The notes: generated from the letters alone by a model not told the origin. Positions 42,799 through 51,481 are shown, counted from the stretch's first letter. The stretch is DNA of 64,000 bases from JBKBKC01 sp046294265 (GCA_046294265.1 JBKBKC010000002.1:124001-188000), one strand, 5' to 3'. Numbers and translations: made by a program.

Positions 42799-43683
42799 AT
42801 GTTCATTCGCATCGGCTACGAAATCGTCATCGACAGCAAGGCCGAGACGGTGATGATCCTCGCCCTTTCGCCGCATTCCGGTTTTGCGGGCCGCATCATC
42901 GGGTCGTCCGAGGTGCGTGCTGACCCGCCGCTGCCGATGGACACGTTCCTCGACGGCTTCGGCAACCGGCTCACACGGCTGCGCGCGCCGCCCGGTCGGC
43001 TGACGCTCTGGTCAGATTGCATCGTCGAGGATGACGGACAGCCCGACGAATTCGACCGGAGCGCGACACAGCAGAATGTGGTTCATCTGCCCCCCGAGAC
43101 GCTGCAATTCCTGACCGCCAGCCGCTACTGTGACAGCGACCTGATCGCGCCCGAGGCGCTGCGCCTGTTTGGCGACACCCCGCCGGGCTGGGCACGGGTG
43201 CAGGCGATCTGCGATCATGTCCACAACCACCTGACCTTCGGCTACGGCTTTGGACGATCCACCAAGACCGCGGTCGATGCGCAGCGCGAAAAGACCGGCG
43301 TGTGCCGCGATTTCGCGCATCTGGGCATCGCCATGTGCCGCGCGATGAACATTCCCGCCCGCTATGCCAGCGGCTATCTGGGCGACATCGGCGTGCCCTA
43401 CGGCGGGCCGGGCGATTTCTGCGCCTGGTTCGAGGTCTGGCTGGGCGGGCGGTGGTTCACCTTCGACGCGCGCTACAACACGCCCCGGATCGGCCGGGTG
43501 CTGATGGTCCATGGCCGCGATGCAGCGGACGGGGCAATGATCACGTCCTTCGGCGCCTATGACCTCGTGGCGTTCCGGGTCTGGACGGACGAAGTGCCGG
43601 ACGCATCCGATGACGCGGCGCGACATCGTATGCTGAAAACCCGCCCCGTGGCCGAGGCGCTGACGATTGCGCCTGCGGGGTAG
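42799..43683 (+). CDS. Transglutaminase-like protein
   Basis: A 294-residue transglutaminase-fold protein: N-terminal beta domain, then Cys in KTGVCRDFAHLGIAMCRA, His/Trp region PGDFCAWFEVWLGGRW and Asp in FTFDARYNTPR. In the usual family the second catalytic residue is His in an H-A-W motif; here the aligned position reads CAWFEV, so the His is replaced by Cys, which is notable. AGGAAGGG precedes the ATG. It is divergent from the other transglutaminase-like gene. Confidence 0.82.
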   Translation: MFIRIGYEIVIDSKAETVMILALSPHSGFAGRIIGSSEVRADPPLPMDTFLDGFGNRLTRLRAPPGRLTLWSDCIVEDDGQPDEFDRSATQQNVVHLPPETLQFLTASRYCDSDLIAPEALRLFGDTPPGWARVQAICDHVHNHLTFGYGFGRSTKTAVDAQREKTGVCRDFAHLGIAMCRAMNIPARYASGYLGDIGVPYGGPGDFCAWFEVWLGGRWFTFDARYNTPRIGRVLMVHGRDAADGAMITSFGAYDLVAFRVWTDEVPDASDDAARHRMLKTRPVAEALTIAPAG

Positions 43684-43717
43684 GGGTGCCGCCCTGAACT
43701 TGGTCCTGAGCCGCGAC

Positions 43718-43743
43718 GGAACGAAACCGCAGATTCGGGTGTT
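43718..43743 (+). promoter_or_regulatory. EcfG-like promoter candidate for the 84-residue membrane protein
   Basis: GGAAC at 43718-43722, a 17-base spacer and TGTT at 43740-43743, one mismatch in the -10 element. It ends 27 bases before the start codon, leaving room for a short leader with the AAGGA ribosome binding site. Confidence 0.5.
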
Positions 43744-43770
43744 TCCGGTCAATGCCACCAAGGAACAGTC

Positions 43771-44025
43771 ATGGACCGTCTCAGCATCTTTCTGACCCTG
43801 ATCGTGGGGTCCCTCGTGACGGGCACGCTGATCATCGTGGTCCTCGTGCTGGGCTGGTATTCCTGGCCCGCCATCGGTGGCGCGGCCCTTCTGGGCTTTG
43901 TGCTCAGTTGGCCGGCAAGCTATCTCGTGTCGCGCCGGATCAAGCGGCAGGACCCTGCCTGGGATGAAACCAGGGTCGATCGGGTCACGGGGGTCGTGCC
44001 CGACAAGACGGCACCGGAGGTCTAG
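43771..44025 (+). CDS. Small membrane protein of unknown function
   Basis: An 84-residue protein with two hydrophobic segments (about residues 5-30 and 33-50) and a charged C-terminal tail (SRRIKRQDPAWDETRVDRVT). AAGGA lies 6 bases before the ATG. It probably sits in the inner membrane with the tail in the cytoplasm. The EcfG-like site upstream and the neighbours point to stress induction. I do not recognise a named family. Confidence 0.7.
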   Translation: MDRLSIFLTLIVGSLVTGTLIIVVLVLGWYSWPAIGGAALLGFVLSWPASYLVSRRIKRQDPAWDETRVDRVTGVVPDKTAPEV

Positions 44026-44174
44026 TGCGCCGGTGGGGGGGCGTTCCACCGCCGTCAGGCCCCGCCCCGGTCGGGCAAACCCCAATCACCCCGCCCGTCG
44101 TGCGGCCAGGCAAGGCCCGTCGCACCGGCGCGGCTCGCATGCTGCCATGATCCGCGCAGCCGGCGAGGCGCCGC

Positions 44175-44666
44175 TCAGGAAAACTCGCGCGCTTCCTCAT
44201 CGGTCGGCAAGCGTCCGTTGGGGGTAAACCGGTTGACGACCTCGGGAAGCGCCGCCGTCAGGCGGGACAGCAGTTCATCCCGCGTCAGCCCGGTCTTTCG
44301 GCCAAGGTCGTCCAGCGTGTCCGCGCCGATGGCCGCTTCAAGCTCTGCGCCGTCCAGGGGAGCGTTCGCCTGAGAGGATATCCAGCTGTCCGCAGGCGCG
44401 CCCCGCCCGGTGTCCCGGAACCGGCTGATCAGGTCGCCCAGGCCGGAGGCCAGCGTGCCGCCTGCGGCCCCGGCGCCGAACAAGGTGCCGATCTCGGACA
44501 GGAAGCCGCCGCCAGCAGGCGTCGAGGCGCTACCCCTGTCAGACCCCGCCCCCTGCGGGGTCTGCCGCGCGTCAGACAGCATCTCGCTGATCCGGCCGCG
44601 ATTCTGGTAGCCTGCGACGGCGACGAGGCCCAGAAGGGCGATCAGGGAGGGTGTGGATTTGGGCAT
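44175..44666 (-). CDS. YidB-family (DUF937) protein
   Basis: A 163-residue protein. The C-terminal 60 residues are the DUF937/YidB signature: DSWISSQANAPLDGAELEAA, IGADTLDDLGRKTGLTRDEL and LPEVVNRFTPNGRLPT. The N-terminus has one short hydrophobic segment (SLIALLGLVAVAGY) that may anchor it. The family is common, often stress related and functionally undefined. It lies 33 bases downstream of the YeaQ-like gene in the same direction, so the two share a transcript. Confidence 0.87.
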   Translation of the reverse strand: MPKSTPSLIALLGLVAVAGYQNRGRISEMLSDARQTPQGAGSDRGSASTPAGGGFLSEIGTLFGAGAAGGTLASGLGDLISRFRDTGRGAPADSWISSQANAPLDGAELEAAIGADTLDDLGRKTGLTRDELLSRLTAALPEVVNRFTPNGRLPTDEEAREFS

Positions 44667-44699
44667 GATGTGTATCTTTCCGGTAAGGCAGTGTCAGGT

Positions 44700-44951
44700 T
44701 CAGGCGCGGCGCTGCGTGTAGCCCCAGATCGCCAGAACGATGATGGCGCCGATGGCGGCACCGATGATCCCGGCGCCCTGTCCCGGCGCATACCAGCCCA
44801 GACTTTGCCCCAGGTAGGTCGCCACGATCGCGCCCACGATGCCAAGGATCGTCGTCAGGACGAACCCCGACGGCTCGTTGTTGCCCGGCATGACGAACTT
44901 GGCGATGACACCAGCCAGAAAGCCGATGACGATGGTCCAGATGATACCCAT
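44700..44951 (-). CDS. GlsB/YeaQ/YmgE-family stress membrane protein
   Basis: An 83-residue protein with three hydrophobic segments: MGIIWTIVIGFLAGVIAKFV, TTILGIVGAIVATYLGQ and GAGIIGAAIGAIIVLAIWGY, ending QRRA. This is the small transglycosylase-associated (GlsB/YeaQ) family, typically induced by general or osmotic stress. The role is unknown. The start was set at the ATG with GGGGA upstream; a longer frame has no family match. An EcfG-like promoter lies 40 bases upstream. Confidence 0.88.
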   Translation of the reverse strand: MGIIWTIVIGFLAGVIAKFVMPGNNEPSGFVLTTILGIVGAIVATYLGQSLGWYAPGQGAGIIGAAIGAIIVLAIWGYTQRRA

Positions 44952-44990
44952 GGCAGGGATTCCCCGTGTTGTGTGAACTGTCGGATGGAC

Positions 44991-45015
44991 AACACCCAAC
45001 ACCGGGTCGCGTTCC
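44991..45015 (-). promoter_or_regulatory. EcfG-like promoter for the YeaQ-YidB pair
   Basis: Read on the minus strand: GGAAC (45015-45011), a 16-base spacer and TGTT (44994-44991), one mismatch. It ends 40 bases before the YeaQ-like start codon. Confidence 0.5.
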
Positions 45016-45048
45016 CTTTCGCGCGGTGAACCGGGCCGATCGCTTTCG

Positions 45049-46203
45049 CTAGTCCTGCCGGTGCTGCATAAAGAACCGTATCATTTCGCGTGACGCATCG
45101 GGGCCTGCGGGGTCGGTATAGCTGCCGCCCGGATGTCCGCCCGCCCAGGCATGCGCGGCGACCGCGATCTCCCAATGTTCCGCAATGCTCTTGTCCGCGG
45201 CGTCGAGGTGGCGCGTCTGGCTGTAGCTGCGCCCGCCCTGCGAACGCCCGGAGGCGCGGACCTGTCGCAGGCCCGACCCGGGGGCCATGGCCTGCGCAAC
45301 CACCGCTGCGCCGTTGCCCGGATGCACCGTTGCATCCGCCAGCCCATGGAACACGATGGTCGGAACGGCCACCGGATGGGCCGCGCCGGCCGATCCGCCG
45401 CGCATCGCGGCAAAGGCCGATGCCACATCCCGCGCCCCGCCGACCGGCAGGCCGGAATGGACGCCGACGGCCGCGAACATCTCGGGGTATGCGGCCCCCA
45501 TGATCGCCGCCGCCGCCCCGCCCGCCGACAGGCCAGCCACATAGACGCGGGCGGCATCGGCGGGATGGTCGCGCAGGATGTCGCGCACGATCCCAGCCAG
45601 CAGGGCGGGTTCGCCCCGGTCGCGGCCCTGATCCTCGGGCCGGAACCAGTTCCAGCATTTCTGCGCGTTTGCGCCCGTGGGTTGTGCAGGCCAGGCGACA
45701 AGGAAACCGAACTCTTCCGCAAGCGCATTCATGCCGGTGCCCGTGGCAAAATCCTCGGGCGACTGGGTGCATCCGTGCAGCATCACGACCAGCGGCATAC
45801 GCCCCTCGGTTCGCCTCGCCGGAACATACAGCCGATAGTCCCGGCGGCCCTGCGCGCCGCCATGTGTCAGCGACAGAAAGCGCGCACCCTCAGGCAGATC
45901 GACCGGCAGGGGCGCGCGCCGCCCGGGTCCGGGCATCCCGCCTGCGGCGATATTGCGCAGCGTGTCGGAGAGGCCCCTGCGGACCTTGGGTCTGGAGCGG
46001 GCGGCAACCGGCGTCTCAAGGCGCGTGAAGCTGCCTTCGATCAGGTCACCATCCGCAGGCGCGGCATCGGTTCCGGCAGGCTCGATGGCCGATGCGGGCC
46101 CGCCCTGCAACAGCGACTGGATCAGCGCCGTAGCCTCGTCCAGTTTGCCGGCGCGCGTAAGGTCGGTGACCCGGGACATGCCGCGGGCGAGAGGAGTGTT
46201 CAT
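45049..46203 (-). CDS. PHB-depolymerase-family esterase (second of two)
   Basis: A 384-residue alpha/beta hydrolase related to the first esterase of this region. The motifs are PLVVMLHGCTQSPEDFATGT (oxyanion), YVAGLSAGGAAAAIMG (nucleophile Ser), LADATVHPGNG (Asp) and AVAAHAWAGGHPGG (His). A 100-residue N-terminal extension lacks a signal peptide. It could degrade intracellular polyhydroxybutyrate or a related ester. It follows a CopG-like regulator gene by 23 bases in the same direction, so it is probably autoregulated through that protein. Confidence 0.84.
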   Translation of the reverse strand: MNTPLARGMSRVTDLTRAGKLDEATALIQSLLQGGPASAIEPAGTDAAPADGDLIEGSFTRLETPVAARSRPKVRRGLSDTLRNIAAGGMPGPGRRAPLPVDLPEGARFLSLTHGGAQGRRDYRLYVPARRTEGRMPLVVMLHGCTQSPEDFATGTGMNALAEEFGFLVAWPAQPTGANAQKCWNWFRPEDQGRDRGEPALLAGIVRDILRDHPADAARVYVAGLSAGGAAAAIMGAAYPEMFAAVGVHSGLPVGGARDVASAFAAMRGGSAGAAHPVAVPTIVFHGLADATVHPGNGAAVVAQAMAPGSGLRQVRASGRSQGGRSYSQTRHLDAADKSIAEHWEIAVAAHAWAGGHPGGSYTDPAGPDASREMIRFFMQHRQD

Positions 46204-46226
46204 GGGGTGCTTTCGGTGTGAAGGGG

Positions 46227-46649
46227 TCAGGTGATGCGGTCGGCAAGGGCCGCCCGGACCGCGTCCGGGGCTTGCAGCGTGCCGAGGACGGACAGCGCGG
46301 CAATCGTGTCAAGGGCAAGGTCCGGTGTCACGTCCGGTGCAATCACGACCAGACCCAGCGCGCGGATGTCGAGCATCTGCCCGGCCTCCCGCGCCGCGGT
46401 CAGCTCGTCCCGCGAGACGTGCCGGAGGCCAAGATCGACGCTCTTGCGCAGAGTGATCTGGCGCACCGTCTCGGCATGGCGCTCGATCAGGTTGCGGATG
46501 GCGGTGCGGATGAAATCGCTGCGGTTGGAATAGAACCCTTCCCGCACCAGCAACTCGATCTGTCCCAGATCGACAAAGCCGAGGTTGATCGTGATCTTTT
46601 CGGACTCCGGCATCCGGAGAGGGGTCGATGTCGTCCCTGTGCTTGCCAT
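46227..46649 (-). CDS. CopG-type ribbon-helix-helix regulator
   Basis: A 140-residue protein. Residues about 14-60 form the ribbon-helix-helix DNA-binding domain: SEKITINLGFVDLGQIELLV then GFYSNRSDFIRTAIRNLIER. The remaining 80 residues (ITLRKSVDLGLRHVSRDELT onward) have no named motif and may bind a ligand or mediate oligomers. GGAGG lies 8 bases before the ATG. It is the first gene of a two-gene unit with the second esterase and probably controls that unit. A longer upstream reading frame has no family match. Confidence 0.82.
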   Translation of the reverse strand: MASTGTTSTPLRMPESEKITINLGFVDLGQIELLVREGFYSNRSDFIRTAIRNLIERHAETVRQITLRKSVDLGLRHVSRDELTAAREAGQMLDIRALGLVVIAPDVTPDLALDTIAALSVLGTLQAPDAVRAALADRIT

Positions 46650-47045
46650 CTTGAACCCTCCGTGCGCCATCCGTGTGGATGGTATATGGCATCTCATGCG
46701 TCCCTTGCAAGGGACGAAGCTGCGACATCTGCCTGTCGATTGCGCGTCACCCCGTGGTCCGGTCGTGATGGGCACTTCCCTGTCCCGCACCCTTGGCCCC
46801 GGCAGACCCGCCAGACAGCCGTCCCCTTCGCGCTTGACCGGCCGGTGCAGACCCTCATTCCGATCGTCCCCGGCGGCCATGCCCGGGTAGACATGTCGGG
46901 CTTGGCGTCAAAAGTTCCCTAATCGGCCACGCCTGCACGTGCGGGTGAACCGGGGCGAGCGCGCCGGGGCGCGCGGCACATTCCGGCTTTCCCGCAGGGG
47001 CCCGCCCGTTCTATCTTTTGACGCAGGGCAGCGGAGGCGGGCGCG
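46650..47045. other. Intergenic region between the CopG regulator and mtnP
   Basis: About 396 bases between divergent genes. A short inverted repeat, CCCTTGCAAGGG, is centred near 46713 and sits about 60 bases upstream of the regulator's ATG, a possible operator for it. No EcfG-type consensus was found. The mtnP side is very GC-rich with no recognisable element. Confidence 0.45.
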
Positions 47046-47906
47046 ATGCAGCGGATGATCGGGGTGATCGGCGGCTCGGGGCTTTACCGGATCGAGGGAC
47101 TGGAAGGCGCCTCGTGGGTGGAGGTGGACACGCCCTGGGGGGCACCTTCGGATGCCGTACTGGTGGGGCGGATGGCGGGCGTGCCCATGGCATTCCTGCC
47201 GCGCCACGGACGGGGGCATGTGCATAGCCCGACCTCTGTGCCCTACCGCGCCAACATCGACGCGCTGAAGCGGATGGGCTGCACCGATGTCGTGTCCGTC
47301 TCCGCTGTGGGGTCGCTGCGCGAGGATTTCGCTCCCGGAGATTTCGTGCTGGTGGACCAGTATATCGACCGCACCTTCGCGCGCGAGGCGTCGTTCTTCG
47401 GCCCCGGCTTCGTGGCGCATGTGTCGGTGGCCCATCCCGTCTGCGCGCATCTGGCGGAGGCCTGTGCCACGGCAGCGGAGGGCGTGACGCTGCACCGGGG
47501 GGCGACGTATCTGGCGATGGAGGGGCCGCAGTTTTCCACGCTGGCCGAGAGCAGGCTCTACCGCGCCTGGGGGGCGGATGTGATCGGGATGACGGGCATG
47601 CCGGAGGCAAAGCTCGCCCGAGAGGCCGAGCTTTGCTATGCCTGCGTCGCGATGGTCACCGACTACGACTGCTGGCACGAGGGGCACGGCGCCGTGGACG
47701 TGGCGCAGGTGATCGCGGTGCTGGAGGCGAATGCGGTGGCGGCACGGGGTCTGGTGGCGCGGCTGGCGGGCGTGCTCGGTGCGGCGCGGGGGCCTTGCCC
47801 GCAAGGGTGCGACCGCGCGCTGGACCATGCGGTGATGACGGCTCCGGACGCTCGGGACGGTGCGCTGGTGGCGCGGCTGGATGCGGTGGCGGGGCGGCTG
47901 CTGTGA
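47046..47906 (+). CDS. mtnP: S-methyl-5'-thioadenosine phosphorylase
   Basis: A 286-residue purine-nucleoside-phosphorylase-fold enzyme. GVIGGSGLYRIEGL carries the phosphate loop, LPRHGRGHVHSPTSVPYRAN is a family hallmark, MEGPQFSTLAES follows and VTDYDCW gives the Asp pair that binds adenine. It cleaves methylthioadenosine to adenine and methylthioribose-1-phosphate in sulfur salvage. An ATG 9 bases inside is an equal start. The end overlaps the GTG of the next gene by 4 bases. Confidence 0.92.
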   Translation: MQRMIGVIGGSGLYRIEGLEGASWVEVDTPWGAPSDAVLVGRMAGVPMAFLPRHGRGHVHSPTSVPYRANIDALKRMGCTDVVSVSAVGSLREDFAPGDFVLVDQYIDRTFAREASFFGPGFVAHVSVAHPVCAHLAEACATAAEGVTLHRGATYLAMEGPQFSTLAESRLYRAWGADVIGMTGMPEAKLAREAELCYACVAMVTDYDCWHEGHGAVDVAQVIAVLEANAVAARGLVARLAGVLGAARGPCPQGCDRALDHAVMTAPDARDGALVARLDAVAGRLL

Positions 47907-48571
47907 TCCGGTGGTTGCTGATCCTGTTGCTGCTGGCCCCCCTCGCGGCGGGGGCGGAAACGCTGGTGCGGCTGGACCGGCCGGTTTCGGATGCAGACTT
48001 TCACCGCGCGGTGGCCTGCGCCGCCCGCCCCGGAGGCAAGTGCCGCGCGGCCTGGGTGGCCTGGGGGCCACGGGCACGCGCTGACCTGCGCGTGGCGCTG
48101 CTGCCCGCCGATCCGGGCTATCCCGTCGCCAGGGCGCGGCTGGTCGAGGCCGCGGTGCGCTCGGCGCTGGAAGAGGTGAACGGTGCCGGCGCGGGCCTGC
48201 GAATGCGGCTGGTCGCGCCAGGTGAACGTCCGCACATCCGCATCTGGCGCAGCCGCCTGCACGAGGGCGATGTGACGCGGAACACGCCCGGCTTCCCCGA
48301 CGGGATCGCCGTGGGGGTGGGACAGTTCCAGATCTGGTGGAACGGGGACCGGGTGCTGGAGCGCGCCTCGATCCTCATCTCGTCGGACATCGCCGTGGAC
48401 CATATCCGGTCGGTCGTGCTGGAGGAGATCGTGCAGAGCCTGGGCCTCTGGCATGACGTGGAGGGGGCGGGCTATGCCGGCCGCTCGATCTTTGACAACG
48501 ATTCCAATATGGTGACGCGACTGGCCGGACAGGACCGCGCAATCCTGCGGCGGCATTATGCGCCGCGGTAA
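47903..48571 (+). CDS. DUF2927-domain secreted protein
   Basis: A 222-residue protein with a signal peptide (LLILLLLAPLAAGAETL). The C-terminal half is the DUF2927 domain: RASILISSDIAVDHIRSVVL, EEIVQSLGLWHDVEGAGYAG, NDSNMVTRLAGQDRAILRR. The spacing EEIVQSLGL resembles a degenerate zincin HExxH (His replaced by Ile), so a protease-like fold is possible but inactive as written. GTG start overlaps the mtnP stop (GTGA), giving translational coupling. Function unknown. Confidence 0.82.
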   Translation: MIRWLLILLLLAPLAAGAETLVRLDRPVSDADFHRAVACAARPGGKCRAAWVAWGPRARADLRVALLPADPGYPVARARLVEAAVRSALEEVNGAGAGLRMRLVAPGERPHIRIWRSRLHEGDVTRNTPGFPDGIAVGVGQFQIWWNGDRVLERASILISSDIAVDHIRSVVLEEIVQSLGLWHDVEGAGYAGRSIFDNDSNMVTRLAGQDRAILRRHYAPR

Positions 48572-48831
48572 GCTCGGGGGCGCCGCGGGGGCCGCCTGGC
48601 TACCCAGATCAGCCTGGGCATGCAGATCAGGACGCCCCTGACCTCTTGCCCCTCTTCTTTGCACAAATACCCAGCTCGCCGGCGCCGTCGTCCCAACGCT
48701 GCCGAGATCAGCGCCCCGGTGCGCGTCTTGGTCAATTCCCGGTAACCATTTGGAAAGGGAATCGGCTTACCCCTGTCCGGGCCGGGCAACCGGCGTGCTG
48801 CTTGCAAAGCACGTGACCCACCCAACCCCAG
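48572..48831. other. Intergenic stretch with no supported gene
   Basis: About 260 bases lie between the DUF2927 gene and the terminator hairpin. I checked it for a tRNA because of a GC-rich, partly palindromic stretch near 48770-48815, but no cloverleaf or conserved T-arm could be built. No open frame is supported. Confidence 0.5.
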
Positions 48832-48861
48832 CCCCGCCGGTTCACCCCGGCGGGGTTTCTT
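48832..48861 (+). terminator. Intrinsic terminator between convergent genes
   Basis: A 9-bp GC stem (CCCCGCCGG/CCGGCGGGG) with a TTCACC loop, followed by TTTCTT on the plus strand. It lies just before the end of ptsP, which runs the other way, and may stop transcription from the left. Confidence 0.75.
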
Positions 48862-48871
48862 CATAGCCGCG

Positions 48872-51115
48872 TCATCCCGGCACCTCGGCCAGATGGGCCA
48901 GCACGGCAGGGCGCACCGTCGTGGCCCCCGCCGCCCGCGCCCTGTCGATCACCGCCCGCAGCGCCACGAGGTCCAGCCGCCGCAAGAGCGCCTTGACCGG
49001 CCCGATCGAGGCCGGGCGCATGGACAGGCTGCGAAAGCCCAGGGCCGCGAAACAGGCGGCCTCGACCGGGCGGCCCGCATCCTCGCCGCAGAACGACAGC
49101 GGCGTGGCCGTCTCGGCGCAGCGGTCCACCACCGTCAAGAGGAAGTTCAGGAACGAGGTGTTCAACACGTCATAGCGCCGCCGCACCCGTTCATTCTCAC
49201 GGTCGGCGGCAAAGAAGAACTGCTTGAGGTCGTTGCCGCCCACCGAGATGAAATCGACCGTCTCGAAAAAGGTGCGCGGCGCGAAGGCGAGGCTGGGGGT
49301 TTCCAGCATCGCGCCGATCTCGAGGGTTTCGGGGGCGGGCGTGCCCATGGCGATCTCGCGGTCGAGCTGGGCCAGCACATGCGCGCGGGCGGCATCGAAT
49401 TCGGCCTGTTCGGTGATGAAGGGAAACATGATCGTCAGGGGCCGCCCGGCGGCCGCGCGGATCAGCGCCTGGGCCTGCATCCGCAGCACACCGGGCTTGT
49501 CCAGCCCCACGCGGATCGCCCGCCAGCCCATGGCGGGGTTCGGCTCGTCCTGCGGTTTCATGTAGGGCAGCACCTTGTCCGAGCCGATGTCCAGCGTGCG
49601 GAAGGCCACGCGGCGGCCGCCCGCGGCGTCCATCACGCGGGCGTAGAGGCGGGCAAGCTCATCCCGTTTGGGCATCTGGTTGCGGATGAGGAACTGCAAC
49701 TCGGTGCGGAAAAGGCCCACGCCCTCGGCCCCCGACCCCTCGAGGCTGGGCAGGTCGGCCATCAGGCCTGCGTTCATCTGCAGCGCGATGGTGGTGCCGC
49801 AGGTGGTTGTGGCGGGCAGGTGGCGCAGGCCGGCATAGCGCTGCTGCGCCGCCGTCTGCATGGCCATCTTGTCGCGGAAGGCCGCGGCCACCGTGTCCTC
49901 GGGGCGCAGGTGCACGATGCCGCCGTCGCCGTCCACCAGGATCGGATCGCCGTTCAGCGCCTCCTGGGTGATGCCCTGCGCGTGGATCACCAGCGGGATC
50001 GCCAGCGCGCGGGCGACGATGGCCGCGTGGCTGCCGACTGAGCCTTCCTGCAGCACCACGCCGCGCAGCTTTCGCCCGTATTCCAGCAACTCGGCCGGCC
50101 CGATGTTGCGCGCCACCAGCACCGGGTTCTCGGGCATTTCGGCCCCGGTATTGGCGCCCTGTCCGGTCAGGATGCGCAACAGCCGGTTCGACAGGTCATC
50201 CAGATCGTGCAGCCGTTCGCGCAGATAGGCGTCGGGCACCTGTTCCAGCCGGGCGCGGGTGGCCGATTGTTCCTTCTCCACCGCCGCCTCGGCCGACAGG
50301 CCGCGCGCGATATCCTCTTCCATCCGGCGCAGCCAGCCGCGGCTGTTGGCGAACATCCGGTAGGCCTCGAGCACCTGCTTCTGGTCCTTGTCGAGGCTGT
50401 CCACCGACAGAAGGTCATCCACCGACACGCGCAGCTGCCCCACGGCGTCGCGGATGCGCTCGATCTCGGTCAGCGGGTCGTCGGCCACGGGGTTGGTGAC
50501 CACCACGCGGGGTTCGTGCAGCCAGACGCGGCCCTCGGCGCTGCCCTCCTGCCCGATGGTGCCGCGGAACATCACCGGCTGGCGGTGCAGCGCCTTGAGG
50601 CCGCTTTCGTCGCCCGCGAAGGCGCCAAGCTCGGTCATCTCGGCCAGCACCATGGCCACAACCTCGACGGCATAGACCTCATCCTCGGAAAAGCTGCGCG
50701 CCTCCTTGGACTGGACCACCAGCACGCCCAGCTTTTCGCCCACCCGCTGGATGGGGACGCCGAGGAAGGAGGAATAGATCTCTTCCCCCGTTTCGGGCAT
50801 GAAGCGAAAGCCCTTTTCGGCGGGGGCGTTCGCGCTGTTGATCGGCGTGGCGCTGCGCGCGACGCGGCCCACCAGCCCCTCGCCCATCCGCATCCGGGTC
50901 TGGTGGACGGCCTCCGGGTTGAGGCCCTGGGTGGCGCAAAGCTCCAGCGTCTCGGGGTCGCGGAAAAGGTAGATCGAACAGACCTCTGTGCCCATGGAAT
51001 CGGCGATCAGGTGGGTGATGCGGTCCAGCCGGTCCTGGCCCTTGCCGGGCAGGGCAAGGCTGTCGCGCAGGCGGCGCAGGAGTTTGCGGCTTTCGGATTC
51101 GCTGCGTTCGGGCAT
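48872..51115 (-). CDS. ptsP: Phosphoenolpyruvate-protein phosphotransferase PtsP (enzyme I-Ntr)
   Basis: A 747-residue protein. An N-terminal GAF domain (about 20-165; ITHLIADSMGTEVCSIYLFR, LGVPIQRVGEKLGVLVVQSK) is followed by enzyme I: phospho-His in GSVGSHAAIVARAL near residue 363, the PEP-binding barrel motifs FRTLDIGSDK and NPAMGWRAIR, DFISVGGNDLKQFFFAADRE and the Cys loop SFCGEDAG. It phosphorylates the NPr protein of the nitrogen PTS, a regulatory relay for nitrogen, potassium and carbon metabolism. The GAF domain is the expected sensor of glutamine or 2-oxoglutarate. NPr and EIIA-Ntr genes are not in the window. Confidence 0.94.
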   Translation of the reverse strand: MPERSESESRKLLRRLRDSLALPGKGQDRLDRITHLIADSMGTEVCSIYLFRDPETLELCATQGLNPEAVHQTRMRMGEGLVGRVARSATPINSANAPAEKGFRFMPETGEEIYSSFLGVPIQRVGEKLGVLVVQSKEARSFSEDEVYAVEVVAMVLAEMTELGAFAGDESGLKALHRQPVMFRGTIGQEGSAEGRVWLHEPRVVVTNPVADDPLTEIERIRDAVGQLRVSVDDLLSVDSLDKDQKQVLEAYRMFANSRGWLRRMEEDIARGLSAEAAVEKEQSATRARLEQVPDAYLRERLHDLDDLSNRLLRILTGQGANTGAEMPENPVLVARNIGPAELLEYGRKLRGVVLQEGSVGSHAAIVARALAIPLVIHAQGITQEALNGDPILVDGDGGIVHLRPEDTVAAAFRDKMAMQTAAQQRYAGLRHLPATTTCGTTIALQMNAGLMADLPSLEGSGAEGVGLFRTELQFLIRNQMPKRDELARLYARVMDAAGGRRVAFRTLDIGSDKVLPYMKPQDEPNPAMGWRAIRVGLDKPGVLRMQAQALIRAAAGRPLTIMFPFITEQAEFDAARAHVLAQLDREIAMGTPAPETLEIGAMLETPSLAFAPRTFFETVDFISVGGNDLKQFFFAADRENERVRRRYDVLNTSFLNFLLTVVDRCAETATPLSFCGEDAGRPVEAACFAALGFRSLSMRPASIGPVKALLRRLDLVALRAVIDRARAAGATTVRPAVLAHLAEVPG

Positions 51116-51481
51116 GGGTGGGCGGCCCCCTTTGCCCCTCTATAGGAAAGCGGGGCCGGTTTGACGAGGGGGGGTGGGGTCGGGCGGAACCGCATCGCGT
51201 TTCCCCGCCCGCAACGCCTTGGCCCCGCCAGACCGGCCGCGCCCGGCACACCAGAGGCCAGCGCCTGCCCGGGCGGACAAGACGCGCCCGTCGAGCGGCG
51301 GGAAGGCGCTGGCCGGTGCGGATGGCGATGAACAAAGCAAATTTTTGTGGAAAGAAACAACCAGTTTTTCCAGATGAGCATATTGCGGATTGGCGGCGAC
51401 GGTCGTCTTGGCCGCAGATGTTACCTACCAAAAGTGATACACTGTGCCGTCTTTTGTGGATACCAACGGCACGGCTCAATT
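51116..51481. other. Intergenic region at the edge of an AT-rich patch
   Basis: About 366 bases with no supported gene. The first 200 bases are GC-rich like the chromosome. From about 51340 composition shifts sharply to A/T-rich, and this continues to about 51990. No inverted repeats, integrase site or tRNA were found at the shift. Confidence 0.5.

Noticed and set aside
48770..48815. A possible tRNA in the gap before ptsP
   Set aside because: No seven-base acceptor stem, T-arm consensus or CCA context could be assembled; the segment is only partly palindromic.
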